NCBI RefSeq assembly: GCF_023147585.1
Contig: NZ_JAHXOZ010000001.1
Span: 1 to 64,000 of the forward strand
DNA length: 64,000 nucleotides
Source: Micrococcus sp. EYE_212
GTDB taxonomy: Bacteria; Actinomycetota; Actinomycetes; Actinomycetales; Micrococcaceae
Direction: 5' to 3'
The notes under the pieces were generated by a model. It did not search any database, was not told the DNA's origin, and was given only the letters and a program-made list of their open reading frames with translations. How positions within the stretch are numbered: position 1 is the stretch's first letter; the number at the start of each line of letters is the position of its first letter. This document shows positions 1 through 8,401 of this stretch, in pieces. A program made the position numbers and the translations under genes.

Positions 1-155
1 ACCCCGTATCCGAGCTGCGTCGCGACCCGCTGCACAGTCCCATGCTCGGTCCCCAGCTCGGCACGCAGCGTCCGCACCATCCGGACCGCCGCGGCCTTCT
101 CCTCCGGCGAATACCGACGCGTCGTCGGCTTCCCCGCTGTCTGCTCTTTCGGCAT
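1..155 (-). CDS. IS3-family transposase OrfA, N-terminal part (cut by window edge)
   Basis: The first 51 codons of an OrfA-type helix-turn-helix protein are visible, starting at ATG 155 and reading off the left edge. The start MPKEQTAGKPTTRRYSPEEK followed by AAAVRMVRTLRAE and VQRVATQLGYG has the layout of IS3-family OrfA proteins: a short basic tail, then the first helices of the DNA-binding HTH. OrfA binds the element ends and is normally joined to the DDE OrfB by frameshifting; OrfB would lie outside the window. The ORF belongs to an insertion that removed the front half of the recombinase to its right. Family assignment rests on pattern recognition of the N-terminus only. Confidence 0.72.
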   Translation of the reverse strand, partial: MPKEQTAGKPTTRRYSPEEKAAAVRMVRTLRAELGTEHGTVQRVATQLGYG

Positions 156-199
156 AACTCCATCCTCGTTTCCAAGGTCAGGAGTCTCCAACAAACCCA
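1..199 (-). mobile_element. IS3-like insertion sequence, one end
   Basis: Reading the minus strand, the DNA just upstream of the OrfA start begins with TGGGTTTGTTGGAGACTCC (199 down to 181) and leads into the ATG at 155. A TG-starting tip 20-45 bases before orfA is usual for IS3-family elements, so 199 is my estimate of the IS boundary. Recombinase homology starts directly afterwards at about 201. The other terminal repeat and any target duplication are outside the window, so neither can be confirmed here. Confidence 0.55.
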
Positions 200-200
200 G

Positions 201-1163
201 GGCGCTTCAAAGACCCAGAGCCATGACCACTACCTCAAAGGCAGCCTGTACTGCGGCCAGTGCGGATCACGCTTGACGTTGACCAACGCCAAGAGCCGCC
301 GTGGCGTCATCTACCCCTACTTCATGTGCACCGGCCGACACGCCAAGCGCACCAACTGCGAACGCAAATCCATGTTCGTGCCCGACATCGAAGCCGCCGT
401 CGAGGACCACTACCGCCGCGTGCAGATACCCGAGCACGTCCTGCCTGCGCTCCGCGAGCTGGTCACCAGCGAGTTCGACCGACTCCACCAGGGCGCCAAG
501 CAGGAGAGCCAGGGATACAAGGCCGAACGCGACGCGCTCCGCGACGAACGGACCAAGCTCATGCAGGCCCACTACGCCGGCGCCGTCCCCCTCGACCTCC
601 TCGCCACAGAGCAGGACCGCATCGCGCGACGGCTCGCGTTCCTCGACGCACAGATCAACGCCGGAGACGTCGAGTACGAGCAGGCCAAAGCGCACCTGGA
701 CGACTGCCTCGCGCTCGCCGGCGACATGCACGCCATCTACATGAACATCGACGACTCACTACGCCGAATCGCCAACCAAGCCTTCTTCGACAAGCTCATC
801 GTCACCGACGACGACACCATCCACAGCGAGCCCGGGGTGCCGTTCAACGTGTTCCTCAACCCGGATGTCCGGACCCTCGCCCTCCGCCACCAAGGACGGA
901 AGGCGGAGTCCGGAACTCAAACCGGTGATGTCGTTGGTTTGAGCAACGACCTTCTGGTGGAGGTAAGGGGATTCGAACCCCTGACCTTCTGCATGCCATG
1001 CAGACGCGCTACCAACTGCGCCATACCCCCGAGAGCCGGTGTTCCCCGCGACGTTCACGAATCGTTTCCGTTCCGTTCGCCTCGCTGGCAACTCGACCAC
1101 TGTACACCGGCCGGGACGGCGGGACAAATCGGCCCCGGCCCCGGCCTGGATCACACGTTGTAG
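201..1163 (+). pseudogene. Large serine recombinase, C-terminal remnant
   Basis: From codon 201 the frame reads SHDHYLKGSLYCGQCGSRL, then a second zinc-binding part (MCTGRHAKRTNC), which is the recombinase zinc beta-ribbon of large serine integrases. It is followed by a long coiled-coil region and a terminal NQAFFDKLIV segment. The N-terminal catalytic resolvase domain with the nucleophilic serine and the recombinase (PF07508-type) domain are missing; IS3 sequence stands in their place. Clear homology ends near 930. The open frame then runs through the antisense of tRNA-Ala (residues reading VRGFEPLTFCMPCRR) to a stop at 1161-1163. It uses more AT-rich codons (tca, aaa) than the neighbouring genes, which suggests foreign origin. 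It cannot encode a working integrase. Confidence 0.8.
955..1030 (-). tRNA. tRNA-Ala(GGC)
   Basis: A full cloverleaf reads on the minus strand from G at 1030 to an encoded CCA at 957-955. The anticodon stem TCTGC/GCAGA encloses loop ATGGCAT, giving anticodon GGC. The acceptor stem GGGGGTA/TACCTCC contains the G3:U70 wobble pair, the identity element of tRNA-Ala. A likely -10 box TACAGT lies at 1104-1099 on the same strand. The 3' half borders the end of the serine recombinase remnant, consistent with this tRNA having been an integration site. Confidence 0.97.
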
Positions 1164-1876
1164 CCGAGCAGCTCCCACGCACCGTCGCCTGTCGTGCGGG
1201 CAGTGCCCGCAGGATCGTGCACGCCTCCCCCGTCGAAGGATCCCTCGAGGACGGCCGCCCGCGCGTTCTCGAGGCGGGCGAGCGCGGCGAAGCGATCCCC
1301 CTCCAGGCCGAGCAGCTGCCCCACCGCGGAGCGGAGCACCGCACCGTGGGCGACCACCAGGACGGTCCGCGTCGGGTCGTCCGCCGGCCCGGCCGCGGGA
1401 CCGGCCCCGCGACCGCCCGCGGTGCCGGTGGTCCATGAGGCGGGCACGTGGGCGGCGACGGCCCGGAGCACCCGGGCGCCGCCGTCGCGCAGCACCTCGC
1501 CGCCCACGGGCCCAGCGTCGAGGGACGGCACGCGCCGCCACGCTTCGTGCTCCGCCGGCCAGCGCTCGGCGATCGCGGAGAGCTCGAGGCCCTCCCACTC
1601 GCCCCCGTGCAGCTCCATGAGCTCGGCATCCAGCGCCAGGTCCACCGCGCCGACGGCGGCCTCGAGCACGATGCGGGCGGTCCGCTGCGCCCGGGACAGC
1701 GGGGAGGAGACCGCGATGAGCTCGTCGGCGTCCTGGAGGAGGTCCCCCACCGCTCCGGCGGCGGCCGAGCGGGCCTGCCGCTCGCCCACGGCGTTGAGGT
1801 CGACGTCGGTGCGGCCCTGGTACCGATCGAGGGCGTTCCAGTCGGTCTCGCCGTGACGCAGAAGGATCAGGCGCAC
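1151..1876 (-). CDS. Histidine phosphatase family protein (phosphoglycerate mutase-like)
   Basis: The protein begins RLILLRHGETDW, the RHG phosphohistidine motif at residues 7-9, with downstream SSPLSRAQRTA (second arginine) and VVAHGAVLRS (second catalytic histidine). This is the 2-His phosphatase fold used by cofactor-dependent mutases and by broad phosphatases such as the CobC/GpgP types; the substrate cannot be told from sequence. I chose GTG 1876 because family members start only a few residues before RHG; ATG 1915 would add 13 residues and overlap rsfS. The gene follows rsfS by 7 bases and is probably co-transcribed with nadD-rsfS. In many actinobacteria a phosphatase of this fold is fused to RNase HI, but here it is separate (compare the RNase HI fusion at 59617). 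Confidence 0.88.
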   Translation of the reverse strand: MRLILLRHGETDWNALDRYQGRTDVDLNAVGERQARSAAAGAVGDLLQDADELIAVSSPLSRAQRTARIVLEAAVGAVDLALDAELMELHGGEWEGLELSAIAERWPAEHEAWRRVPSLDAGPVGGEVLRDGGARVLRAVAAHVPASWTTGTAGGRGAGPAAGPADDPTRTVLVVAHGAVLRSAVGQLLGLEGDRFAALARLENARAAVLEGSFDGGGVHDPAGTARTTGDGAWELLGYNV

Positions 1877-1883
1877 GGGCGGC

Positions 1884-2303
1884 TCAGTACTGGTGGGCGG
1901 CGTCCGAGGCCTCACCGGCGGCGTCGGGCCGGGTGGCCTCCTCGGGCAGGCCCAGGTCGATGGCCGGGCTGTCCTTCCACAGGCGGTCGAGCGCGTAGAA
2001 CTCGCGGTCCTCCCGGTGCTGCACGTGCACCACGAAGTGCCCGTAGTCGAGGAGCACCCAGTGCCCGTCGGAACGGCCCTCGCGGCGCAGCGGCTTGAGC
2101 TGCTCGTCCTTCAGCAGGGCCTCCTCGACGCCGTCCACGATGGCGTTGACCTGACGCTCCGAGGCGCCCGAGGCGATGAGGAACGCGTCCGTGAGGCCGA
2201 GGCGCTCGGCCACGTCCACGGCCACGACGTGCGTGGCCAGCTTCTCCGCGGCGGCCGCGGCGGCCACAGTGAGGGCGTCGAGGGTGGTCTGGGGAACGGT
2301 CAC
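1884..2303 (-). CDS. rsfS: Ribosomal silencing factor RsfS
   Basis: This 139-residue protein of the RsfS/Iojap family binds ribosomal protein L14 on the free 50S subunit and blocks subunit joining when nutrients are low. Family hallmarks are the central [16 protein letters not shown] helix, then [16 protein letters not shown] and FYALDRLW near the C-terminus. The GTG start at 2303 is preceded by AAGGAG and overlaps the nadD stop by 4 bases, so the two are probably translationally coupled. The nadD-rsfS order is conserved widely in bacteria. The C-terminal tail after the RLWKDSPA segment is acidic and alanine-rich and shows no motif. Confidence 0.95.
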   Translation of the reverse strand: MTVPQTTLDALTVAAAAAAEKLATHVVAVDVAERLGLTDAFLIASGASERQVNAIVDGVEEALLKDEQLKPLRREGRSDGHWVLLDYGHFVVHVQHREDREFYALDRLWKDSPAIDLGLPEEATRPDAAGEASDAAHQY

Positions 2304-2953
2304 GGTGCTCCTTGAGCCTGGGGGTCGATGGCGAACGCGGGGTGCGCGTCGTCCTCGGGCTGATAGAGCCCGTACTTGTTGATGTATTGCACCACGCCGT
2401 CGGGCACGAGGTACCAGACGGGACGACCACGGGCCACGCGCGCGCGGCAGTCCGTGGAGGAGATGGCCATGGCCGGGATCTCCATGAGGGAGATGTCGTC
2501 CTTGAGGCCGGGGTCCGTGAGGTCGTGGCCGGGCCGGGTGACGCCCACGAAGTGCGCGAGGTCCCACAGCTCGTCCACGTTCTTCCACGTGAGGATCTGG
2601 GCGAGCACGTCCGCGCCCGTGATGAAGAAGAGCTCGGCGTCCGGGTTCAGACGACGCAGGTCGCGCAGGGTGTCCGCGGTGTAGGTGTCGCCCGGGCGGT
2701 CGATGTCCACGCGGGACACCGTGAACCGCGGGTTGGAGGCCGTGGCGACCACGGTCATGAGGTAGCGGTCCTCGGCCGGGGAGACCTTCTTGTCCGACTT
2801 CTGCCACGGCTGGCCGGTGGGCACGAAGACGACCTCGTCGAGGTCGAACTCCGCGGCCACCTCGCTGGCCGCCACGAGGTGGCCGTGGTGGATCGGGTCG
2901 AAGGTGCCGCCCATGATGCCGAGGCGGGGACGCCGTCCGGCGTCGGCGGACAC
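2300..2953 (-). CDS. nadD: Nicotinate-nucleotide adenylyltransferase NadD
   Basis: NadD transfers AMP from ATP to nicotinate mononucleotide in NAD synthesis. The 217-residue protein carries the nucleotidyltransferase signature [12 protein letters not shown] (residues 15-26, with the HxGH catalytic pair), FFITGADVL in the middle and the ISSTDCR motif near the C-terminus, where ISSTxxR is typical of the family. Length is normal. It ends inside the start codon of rsfS (GTGA overlap) and begins 2 bases after the stop of the upstream small membrane protein gene, so the three genes form a tight unit. Confidence 0.97.
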   Translation of the reverse strand: MSADAGRRPRLGIMGGTFDPIHHGHLVAASEVAAEFDLDEVVFVPTGQPWQKSDKKVSPAEDRYLMTVVATASNPRFTVSRVDIDRPGDTYTADTLRDLRRLNPDAELFFITGADVLAQILTWKNVDELWDLAHFVGVTRPGHDLTDPGLKDDISLMEIPAMAISSTDCRARVARGRPVWYLVPDGVVQYINKYGLYQPEDDAHPAFAIDPQAQGAP

Positions 2954-2955
2954 GA

Positions 2956-3183
2956 TCAGTGGCCGGCGCCGTGCGAGCCGGTGGAGCCGTGCCCGCCGTG
3001 GCGCTGCACCGTGGTGGTGGGCTCCGGGTGGCGCAGGGACACGGACCGCATGGACATGATGGCCAGCAGGGAGGCCATCAGCAGCAGGAACATGATGATC
3101 CCGTACCAGATGGCGGGAATGGGCAGCTCGTGGACCACGTGGTGGCCCTCCGCGGCGGCCAGGATCAGTGCGCTGTTCAGCAT
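2956..3183 (-). CDS. Small single-pass membrane protein, unknown function
   Basis: The predicted 75-residue protein has one hydrophobic segment ([19 protein letters not shown], about residues 29-47) and a C-terminal tail rich in His and Gly ([17 protein letters not shown]). ATG 3183 is favoured over an upstream in-frame ATG because GAGGAG stands 7 bases before it. Small membrane proteins of this kind occur between proA and nadD in related actinobacteria, but I do not recognise a characterised family. The histidine-rich cytoplasmic or extracellular tail could bind metal; that is conjecture. It is probably co-transcribed with nadD. Confidence 0.75.
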   Translation of the reverse strand: MLNSALILAAAEGHHVVHELPIPAIWYGIIMFLLLMASLLAIMSMRSVSLRHPEPTTTVQRHGGHGSTGSHGAGH

Positions 3184-3261
3184 GGGTGCTCCTCGGTGCG
3201 TGGGTGCGACGGCCGGGTCCATGCCCCGGCCAGGGTGTGCCTCAGTCCATCCTAGCGGCGG

Positions 3262-4581
3262 TCAGCGCCGGATCTGGCCGTCGCCGCGCAGGATCCACTT
3301 GGTGGTGGTCAGCTCCTCGAGGCCCATGGGTCCGCGGGCGTGCATCTTCTGCGTGGAGATGCCGACCTCCGCGCCGAGGCCGAGCTCGCCGCCGTCGGTG
3401 AACCGGGTGGAGGCGTTGACGATCACGGCGGCCGCGTCGATCTCCGTCACGAAGCGGTCCGCGTTCGCGAGGTCGTTGGTGACGATGGCCTCGGTGTGCC
3501 CCGTGGACCAGCGGCGGATGTGCTCCATGGCCTCGTCCAGGGAGCCCACCGTCCTCACGGCCATCTCCATGTCCAGGTACTCGCGGCCCCAGTCCTCCTC
3601 GGTGGCGTCCACGGCCGTGCGCGCCGCCGGCCCGCCGTCCGCGGCGTCCGGCAGCCAGGCGCGGGCCCCGGCGTCCACGTGCAGCAGCACCCCGGCACGC
3701 GTGAGGGCGCGCAGCACCTCGCGGCCCGCCGCCTCGGCGTCCTGGTGCAGCAGCAGGGTCTCGGCCGCGTTGCACACGGAGGTGCGGTGCGTCTTGGCGT
3801 TCAGGGCGATGTCCGCCGCCATCTCGACGGGCGCGGAGGCGTCGATGTAGAGGTGCACGTTCCCCTCGCCGGTCTCGATGACGGGGACGCGCGACTCGCG
3901 GACCACGCGCTGGATCAGCTCCCGGCCGCCGCGCGGGATGAGCACGTCCACGGAGCCGTGTGCCTCCATGAGGGCGGCGACGCCGGGCCGGCCCAGGTCG
4001 TCGATCCCCTGGATGAGGTTGGGGTCGAACCCCTGGGCGCCGACCGCCTCCCGCAGGACCTGGACCAGGACGGTGTTCGTGCGCTCCGCGGCGGAGCCGC
4101 CCCGCAGGATCACGGCGTTGCCGGACTTCAGCGCGATGCCGGCGATGTCCACGGTGACGTTGGGACGCGCCTCGTAGACGGCGCCCACGACGCCGAGGGG
4201 CACGCGCACCTGCTGCATGCGGACGCTGTTGGGCAGGCTGCGGCCGCGCACGACCACGCCCACGGGATCGGGCAGCGCGGCGAGATCCTCCAGAGCGACG
4301 GCGAGGCCCTCCAGGCGGTCGTCGTCGAGGATGAGGCGGTCCAGGAGGGCCGCCGTCGTGCCGGTGGCCTTCCCGCGCTCCACGTCCTCCGCGTTGGCCG
4401 CCAGGATGGCGGGGCCGTTCGCGCGCAGGGCGGAGGCGAGGGCCAGGAGCGTCTCGTCCTTGCGGACACGGCCGGCGCGGGCGAGCTCGCCGCACGCGGC
4501 CCGCGCCCACGCGGACCGGCTGCGGATCGCCTCCACGACGTCGGGGACGGGCTGCTGCTGGGCGTTCTGCTCCGTGTCCAT
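3262..4581 (-). CDS. proA: Glutamate-5-semialdehyde dehydrogenase (gamma-glutamyl phosphate reductase)
   Basis: ProA reduces gamma-glutamyl phosphate to glutamate semialdehyde with NADPH, the second step of proline synthesis. The 439-residue aldehyde-dehydrogenase fold contains YEARPNVTVD, IALKSGNAVILRGGSAA and the catalytic cysteine region KTHRTSVCNAAETLL, and ends with the family-typical GLEELTTTKW. ATG 4581 is preferred to an in-frame ATG 11 codons upstream because TAGGGT, a good -10 box, lies 7 bases before it (4594-4589), suggesting a leaderless mRNA independent of proB. proB lies immediately upstream on the same strand with a 51-base gap. Confidence 0.97.
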   Translation of the reverse strand: MDTEQNAQQQPVPDVVEAIRSRSAWARAACGELARAGRVRKDETLLALASALRANGPAILAANAEDVERGKATGTTAALLDRLILDDDRLEGLAVALEDLAALPDPVGVVVRGRSLPNSVRMQQVRVPLGVVGAVYEARPNVTVDIAGIALKSGNAVILRGGSAAERTNTVLVQVLREAVGAQGFDPNLIQGIDDLGRPGVAALMEAHGSVDVLIPRGGRELIQRVVRESRVPVIETGEGNVHLYIDASAPVEMAADIALNAKTHRTSVCNAAETLLLHQDAEAAGREVLRALTRAGVLLHVDAGARAWLPDAADGGPAARTAVDATEEDWGREYLDMEMAVRTVGSLDEAMEHIRRWSTGHTEAIVTNDLANADRFVTEIDAAAVIVNASTRFTDGGELGLGAEVGISTQKMHARGPMGLEELTTTKWILRGDGQIRR

Positions 4582-4632
4582 GCCCGCCACCCTAGCGAAC
4601 GGGGCGGCGGGCACGCAGGGCGCGGCTCGCGC

Positions 4633-5847
4633 TCAGCTGTAGGCCGCGTGCGAGGGGGCGAGCCGGACCCAGTCGTCCGCGTGGACCACGACGCCGTCGT
4701 AGCCCGCGCCGAGCTCCTCCTTCAGGACGGCCGTGGAGCGGCCGAGCATGCGCGGCAGCTGGGACGCGGAGTACTGGACGAGGCCGCGGGCCCGCACCCG
4801 GCCGCCCTGATCCGCGATCTCGACGACGTCGCCGGCCGTGAACTGCCCGGAGACGTCCGTGATGCCGGCGGCCAGGAGCGAGCGCCCGCGGTCGATCGCG
4901 CCGGCGACCGCGCCGTCGTCGATGGTGAGGCGGCCCCGGACCTCGGCCGTGAGGCCGAGCCACGCGGCGCGGGCCGAGCGCCGCCGGCCGGCCACCTCGA
5001 ACCACGTGCCCACGTCCTCCCCCGCGAAGGCGGCGGCGGCGTTGGGCGCCGAGGTCAGCAGCGTGGGGATGCCCGTGGTGGCCGCGATGCCGGCGGCGTC
5101 CACCTTGGTGACCATGCCGCCCGTGCCGACGCCGGCGGAGCCCGGGGTGCGCACGTCCACGCCCGCGAGGTCCTCGTCCGAGGAGACGGTGGCGATCCGC
5201 CGCGAGTCCGGCAGCGACGGGTGCCCCGTGTACAGCGCGTCCACGTCCGAGAGGAGGACGAGCAGGTCCGCCTTCACGAGGTTGGCGGTGAGGGCGGCGA
5301 GGCGGTCGTTGTCGCCGAAGCGGATCTCGCGGGTGGCCACCGCGTCGTTCTCGTTGACGATCGGCATGACGTCCATCGTGAGCAGGCGGGCCAGCGAGCG
5401 GTGCGCGTTGATGTACTGGCCGCGGCGCATGAGCTCCTCCGCCGTGAGCAGCACCTGGCCCACGGTGGTGGCGTGCCGGGCGAAGCTCTGGGAGTAGTGG
5501 GCCATGAGGCTCCCCTGGCCCACCGAGGCGGCCGCCTGCTGCGTGGCCGTGTCCTTGGGGCGGCGGGTGAGGCCCAGCTGCGGGACGCCCGCCGCGATCG
5601 CGCCCGAGGAGACCAGCACCACCTGCGTGCCGCGGGAGCGCAGGTCCGCGATCACGTCCACGAGCGCATCGATCGCCTCGGTGTTCAGGCCGGTCGGCGT
5701 GGTGAGGGAGGACGAGCCGATCTTGATGACCACGCGCCGCGCGGCCGGCAGGGTCTCCCGCGTGGTCACGGGGTTGGCCTTGGGGTCCTCCGGCCCGCCC
5801 GTGGCGGGCGTGGCGTAGCGGGTGACGACGGTGCGGCGTGCAGACAT
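4633..5847 (-). CDS. proB: Glutamate 5-kinase with C-terminal PUA domain
   Basis: ProB phosphorylates glutamate to gamma-glutamyl phosphate and is the feedback-controlled entry step to proline. The amino-acid kinase domain starts at VVIKIGSSSLT and includes VSSGAIAAG, NENDAVA and GTGGMVTKVDAA; a PUA domain follows from about residue 305 (RGRSLLAAGITDV onward). The ATG at 5847 has GAGGAC upstream, overlapping the obg stop, and leaves a 3-base gap to obg. The first 30 or so residues are not conserved, so an internal GTG start is possible. It forms the obg-proB-proA block common in Gram-positive bacteria. Confidence 0.97.
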   Translation of the reverse strand: MSARRTVVTRYATPATGGPEDPKANPVTTRETLPAARRVVIKIGSSSLTTPTGLNTEAIDALVDVIADLRSRGTQVVLVSSGAIAAGVPQLGLTRRPKDTATQQAAASVGQGSLMAHYSQSFARHATTVGQVLLTAEELMRRGQYINAHRSLARLLTMDVMPIVNENDAVATREIRFGDNDRLAALTANLVKADLLVLLSDVDALYTGHPSLPDSRRIATVSSDEDLAGVDVRTPGSAGVGTGGMVTKVDAAGIAATTGIPTLLTSAPNAAAAFAGEDVGTWFEVAGRRRSARAAWLGLTAEVRGRLTIDDGAVAGAIDRGRSLLAAGITDVSGQFTAGDVVEIADQGGRVRARGLVQYSASQLPRMLGRSTAVLKEELGAGYDGVVVHADDWVRLAPSHAAYS

Positions 5848-5850
5848 GGG

Positions 5851-7410
5851 TCAGTCCTCTCGGTCGGGGTCCTCGGTCTCGTCCACGGTCCAGAGGCCGG
5901 TGCGCCGCTCCGCCTCCATCTCAGCCCGCGTGGCGGCACGGGCGGCCCGGCGCTGGTCCTGCTCGGCACGCTTCTCCGCGCGGGTGGCGCGGCTGCGCTC
6001 GTCGAGGCGGAGGTCGGTGCCGCGCGGGCCGGCGAGGAGCTCGGCGCCGGCGGACAGGGTGGGCTCCCAATCGAAGAGCACACCGGACTCGTCGTCGCCG
6101 ATCACCACGGCGTCGCCCGGGGTCGCGCCGGCCTTGAACAGGCTGTCCTCGACGCCGAGGCGCTGCAGCCGGTCCGCGAGGTAGCCCACGGCCTCGTCGT
6201 TGACGAAGTCGGTCTGGGCGACCCACTTCTCCGGCTTCTCGCCGCGCACGCGGAACAGGGGCTTGAGGTTGCGCTCCTCGCGGACCACGGTGAACTCCCC
6301 GCGCTCGCCCTTGCGGTGGAAGCGGCGGGGCACCTCGACGGGCGCGGGCGCCTCCGGCTCGGGGACCCGCTCGCGGGCCTGCGTGACCAGGTCGGCCATG
6401 GCGTACTTGAGGGCCTCCAGGCCCTCGCGGGCCAGCGCGGAGATGTCGAAGACCCGGAGGCCGCGGCCCTCGAGCTCGGCGCGGACCATGTCCGCCATCT
6501 CGGCACCGTCCGGCAGGTCGGTCTTGTTCAGCGCCACGAGGCGGGGGCGCTCGTTGAGCGGCACCACGCCGTCGCCGCCCTGGGAGAAGACGGGCTCCAC
6601 GGCGTACGCCTCGAGCTCGGCCTCGATGGCCTCGAAGTCGGCGATCGGGTCGCGGTCCGGCTCGATCGTGCCGCAGTCCAGCACGTGCACGAGCGCGGCG
6701 CATCGCTCCACGTGGCGCAGGAACTCGAGGCCGAGGCCGCGGCCCTCGGAGGCTCCGGGGATGAGGCCCGGCACGTCCGCCACGGTGTAGCGGACCTCCC
6801 CGGCCTGCACGACGCCGAGGTTCGGCACGAGCGTGGTGAAGGGGTAGTCCGCGATCTTGGGGCGCGCCGCCGAGATCGCCGCGATGAGCGAGGACTTGCC
6901 CGCGGAGGGGAACCCGACCAGGGCGATGTCCGCGACCGTCTTGATCTCGAGCGAGAGCTCGCGGCTCTCCCCCGGCAGGCCGAGGAGCGCGAAGCCCGGG
7001 GCCTTGCGCTTGACGGAGGCCAGCGCCGCGTTGCCGAGCCCGCCCTGACCGCCCGCCGCGGCCACGTAGGTGGCACCCTCCCCCACGAGGTCCGCCACGA
7101 TGTTCCCGTTCTCGTCCTTCACCACGGTGCCGTCCGGCACGGGCAGCACGAGGGACGTGCCGTCCTTGCCCGCCCGGTGGTCGCCCATGCCGGGCTGGCC
7201 GTTCTCCGCGGAGCGGTGCGGGGCGTGGTGGTAGTTGAGCAGGGTGGTGGTCTGCGAGTCCACCACGAGGGTGATGTCGCCGCCGTCGCCGCCCTTGCCG
7301 CCGTCGGGACCGCCGAGGGGCTTGAACTTCTCACGGTGCACGGACACGCACCCGTGCCCGCCGTTGCCGGCGGTGAGGTGGAGGACGACGCGGTCCACGA
7401 AGGCTGCCAT
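5851..7410 (-). CDS. obg: Obg-family GTPase (50S assembly/stress GTPase)
   Basis: Obg is an essential GTPase that binds the 50S subunit and ppGpp. The 519-residue protein shows the glycine-rich Obg fold at residues 1-160 ([25 protein letters not shown]), a G domain with P-loop [17 protein letters not shown] and NKTD, then the C-terminal OCT domain (region around [18 protein letters not shown]). A charged tail of about 80 residues rich in Arg and Glu follows OCT and is longer than in Bacillus Obg, as usual in actinobacteria. It sits downstream of rplU-rpmA, the classical order, but separated by a likely terminator. Confidence 0.97.
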   Translation of the reverse strand: MAAFVDRVVLHLTAGNGGHGCVSVHREKFKPLGGPDGGKGGDGGDITLVVDSQTTTLLNYHHAPHRSAENGQPGMGDHRAGKDGTSLVLPVPDGTVVKDENGNIVADLVGEGATYVAAAGGQGGLGNAALASVKRKAPGFALLGLPGESRELSLEIKTVADIALVGFPSAGKSSLIAAISAARPKIADYPFTTLVPNLGVVQAGEVRYTVADVPGLIPGASEGRGLGLEFLRHVERCAALVHVLDCGTIEPDRDPIADFEAIEAELEAYAVEPVFSQGGDGVVPLNERPRLVALNKTDLPDGAEMADMVRAELEGRGLRVFDISALAREGLEALKYAMADLVTQARERVPEPEAPAPVEVPRRFHRKGERGEFTVVREERNLKPLFRVRGEKPEKWVAQTDFVNDEAVGYLADRLQRLGVEDSLFKAGATPGDAVVIGDDESGVLFDWEPTLSAGAELLAGPRGTDLRLDERSRATRAEKRAEQDQRRAARAATRAEMEAERRTGLWTVDETEDPDRED

Positions 7411-7512
7411 GGGGAGGATCCTGACGGTGGGAGAGAAGGGGTGAGACGACGACGGCGGGAGCGGGTCCTGAGAACAGTGACCCGCCCCCGCCGGGGCGTC
7501 AAGCCGCGCGGA

Positions 7513-7533
7513 CCGCCTCCGGGTGGGAGGCGT
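7513..7533 (-). terminator. Probable terminator hairpin after rpmA
   Basis: A 7-bp stem CGCCTCC/GGAGGCG with a short loop lies 27-46 bases beyond the rpmA stop on the minus strand. There is no long T run, but GC-rich actinobacterial terminators often lack one. The rest of the 149-base gap before obg is GC-rich with no ORF. Read-through into obg is possible. Confidence 0.45.
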
Positions 7534-7559
7534 GGCCCGCGCTCAGGCCGCGAGTGGGA

Positions 7560-7817
7560 TCACTCGGCGGCGGCGACCACGTCCACGACCTTGCGGCCGC
7601 GGCGCTGACCGAAGGACACGGAGCCGGCCGACAGCGCGAAGAGCGTGTCGTCCTTGCCGCGGCCCACGTTGTGGCCCGGGTGGAACTTGGTGCCGCGCTG
7701 GCGGACGATGATCTCGCCGGCGTTGACGTCCTCGCCGCCGTAGCGCTTGACGCCGAGGTACTGGGGATTCGAGTCGCGGCCGTTCTTGGAGGAACTGCCG
7801 GCCTTCTTATGTGCCAT
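7560..7817 (-). CDS. rpmA: 50S ribosomal protein L27
   Basis: L27 lies at the peptidyl-transferase centre of the 50S subunit, where its N-terminal tail reaches toward tRNA. The 85-residue sequence has the canonical start [15 protein letters not shown] and the conserved [27 protein letters not shown] stretch. There is no N-terminal extension of the cleavable Firmicutes type. The gene lies 51 bases downstream of rplU in the standard rplU-rpmA pair. Confidence 0.98.
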   Translation of the reverse strand: MAHKKAGSSSKNGRDSNPQYLGVKRYGGEDVNAGEIIVRQRGTKFHPGHNVGRGKDDTLFALSAGSVSFGQRRGRKVVDVVAAAE

Positions 7818-7868
7818 TGCTGTTGCCTAACCTCTCGGATGCTCGGGGTGCGCGAAGCCGGTGACGGC

Positions 7869-8174
7869 TCAGGCGATCCCGGTGATCTTGACCGTGGACA
7901 GCTCAGAGCGGTGGCCCTGGCGCTTCTTGTAGCCGGTCTTGTTCTTGTACTTCTGGATGACGATCTTCTTGCCGCGGGAGTGGGAGACCACCTCGGCGGT
8001 CACCTTCACACCGGCGGCGTCGGCGCCTGCCGTGACCTTCTCCCCGTCCACCAGCATCAGAGCGGGCAGCTCGACGGAGCCACCGGTCTCAGCGGGGACG
8101 CGGTCAAGGGTAACGAGGTCTCCGACGGAAACCTTCTCCTGGCGGCCGCCAGCGCGGACAATCGCGTACACCAC
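7869..8174 (-). CDS. rplU: 50S ribosomal protein L21
   Basis: L21 binds 23S rRNA in the large subunit. The 101-residue protein has the usual [18 protein letters not shown] start and the C-terminal [20 protein letters not shown] signature. Two consecutive GTG codons open the frame; I took the outer one at 8174. A good promoter lies at 8313-8342 on the same strand, leaving a leader of roughly 130 bases that has some inverted symmetry and could take part in control. Confidence 0.98.
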   Translation of the reverse strand: MVYAIVRAGGRQEKVSVGDLVTLDRVPAETGGSVELPALMLVDGEKVTAGADAAGVKVTAEVVSHSRGKKIVIQKYKNKTGYKKRQGHRSELSTVKITGIA

Positions 8175-8312
8175 TTGGGACTCACTTCTCTCGACGTTTC
8201 AATGGATTCGGCTGTGTTCTCACACCCGTACCTCGACCGCAGCGTGCGCCCGGGTACGACGGTCCCTCACCGGGACATGCAGGAGCGTGCGGGCGGTGAA
8301 CACCGATTGTTC

Positions 8313-8342
8313 ATCATACTGCGTCCCCCGCACCCGCACCAA
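8313..8342 (-). promoter_or_regulatory. Promoter for rplU-rpmA
   Basis: On the minus strand a -35 TTGGTG (8342-8337) and a -10 TATGAT (8318-8313) are spaced by 18 bases, one of the best vegetative-type promoters in the window. It lies in the 227-base gap between rne and rplU and points at rplU. Confidence 0.65.
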
Positions 8343-8349
8343 TCGCGAC

Positions 8350-8393
8350 ACGCTCGGCGCGTCGCGCCCCCGAGAGGGGCGACGCGCCGAGCG
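8350..8393 (-). terminator. Terminator downstream of rne
   Basis: A long perfect stem (CGCTCGGCGCGTCG paired with CGACGCGCCGAGCG) with an inner GCCCC/GGGGC pair begins 9 bases beyond the rne stop codon. It separates rne from the rplU promoter. Confidence 0.7.
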
Positions 8394-8401
8394 GCGGCCC
8401 G

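Noticed and set aside
1009-1629. Minus-strand frame of 206 codons overlapping tRNA-Ala
   Set aside because: Out-of-frame shadow of the histidine phosphatase gene crossing a tRNA; Ser/Arg-rich with no family features.
3340-7608. A 1422-codon open frame on the plus strand opposite proA, proB and obg
   Set aside because: It is the antisense shadow of three well-conserved genes in high-GC DNA, His/Arg/Gly-biased, with no domain and no start signal.
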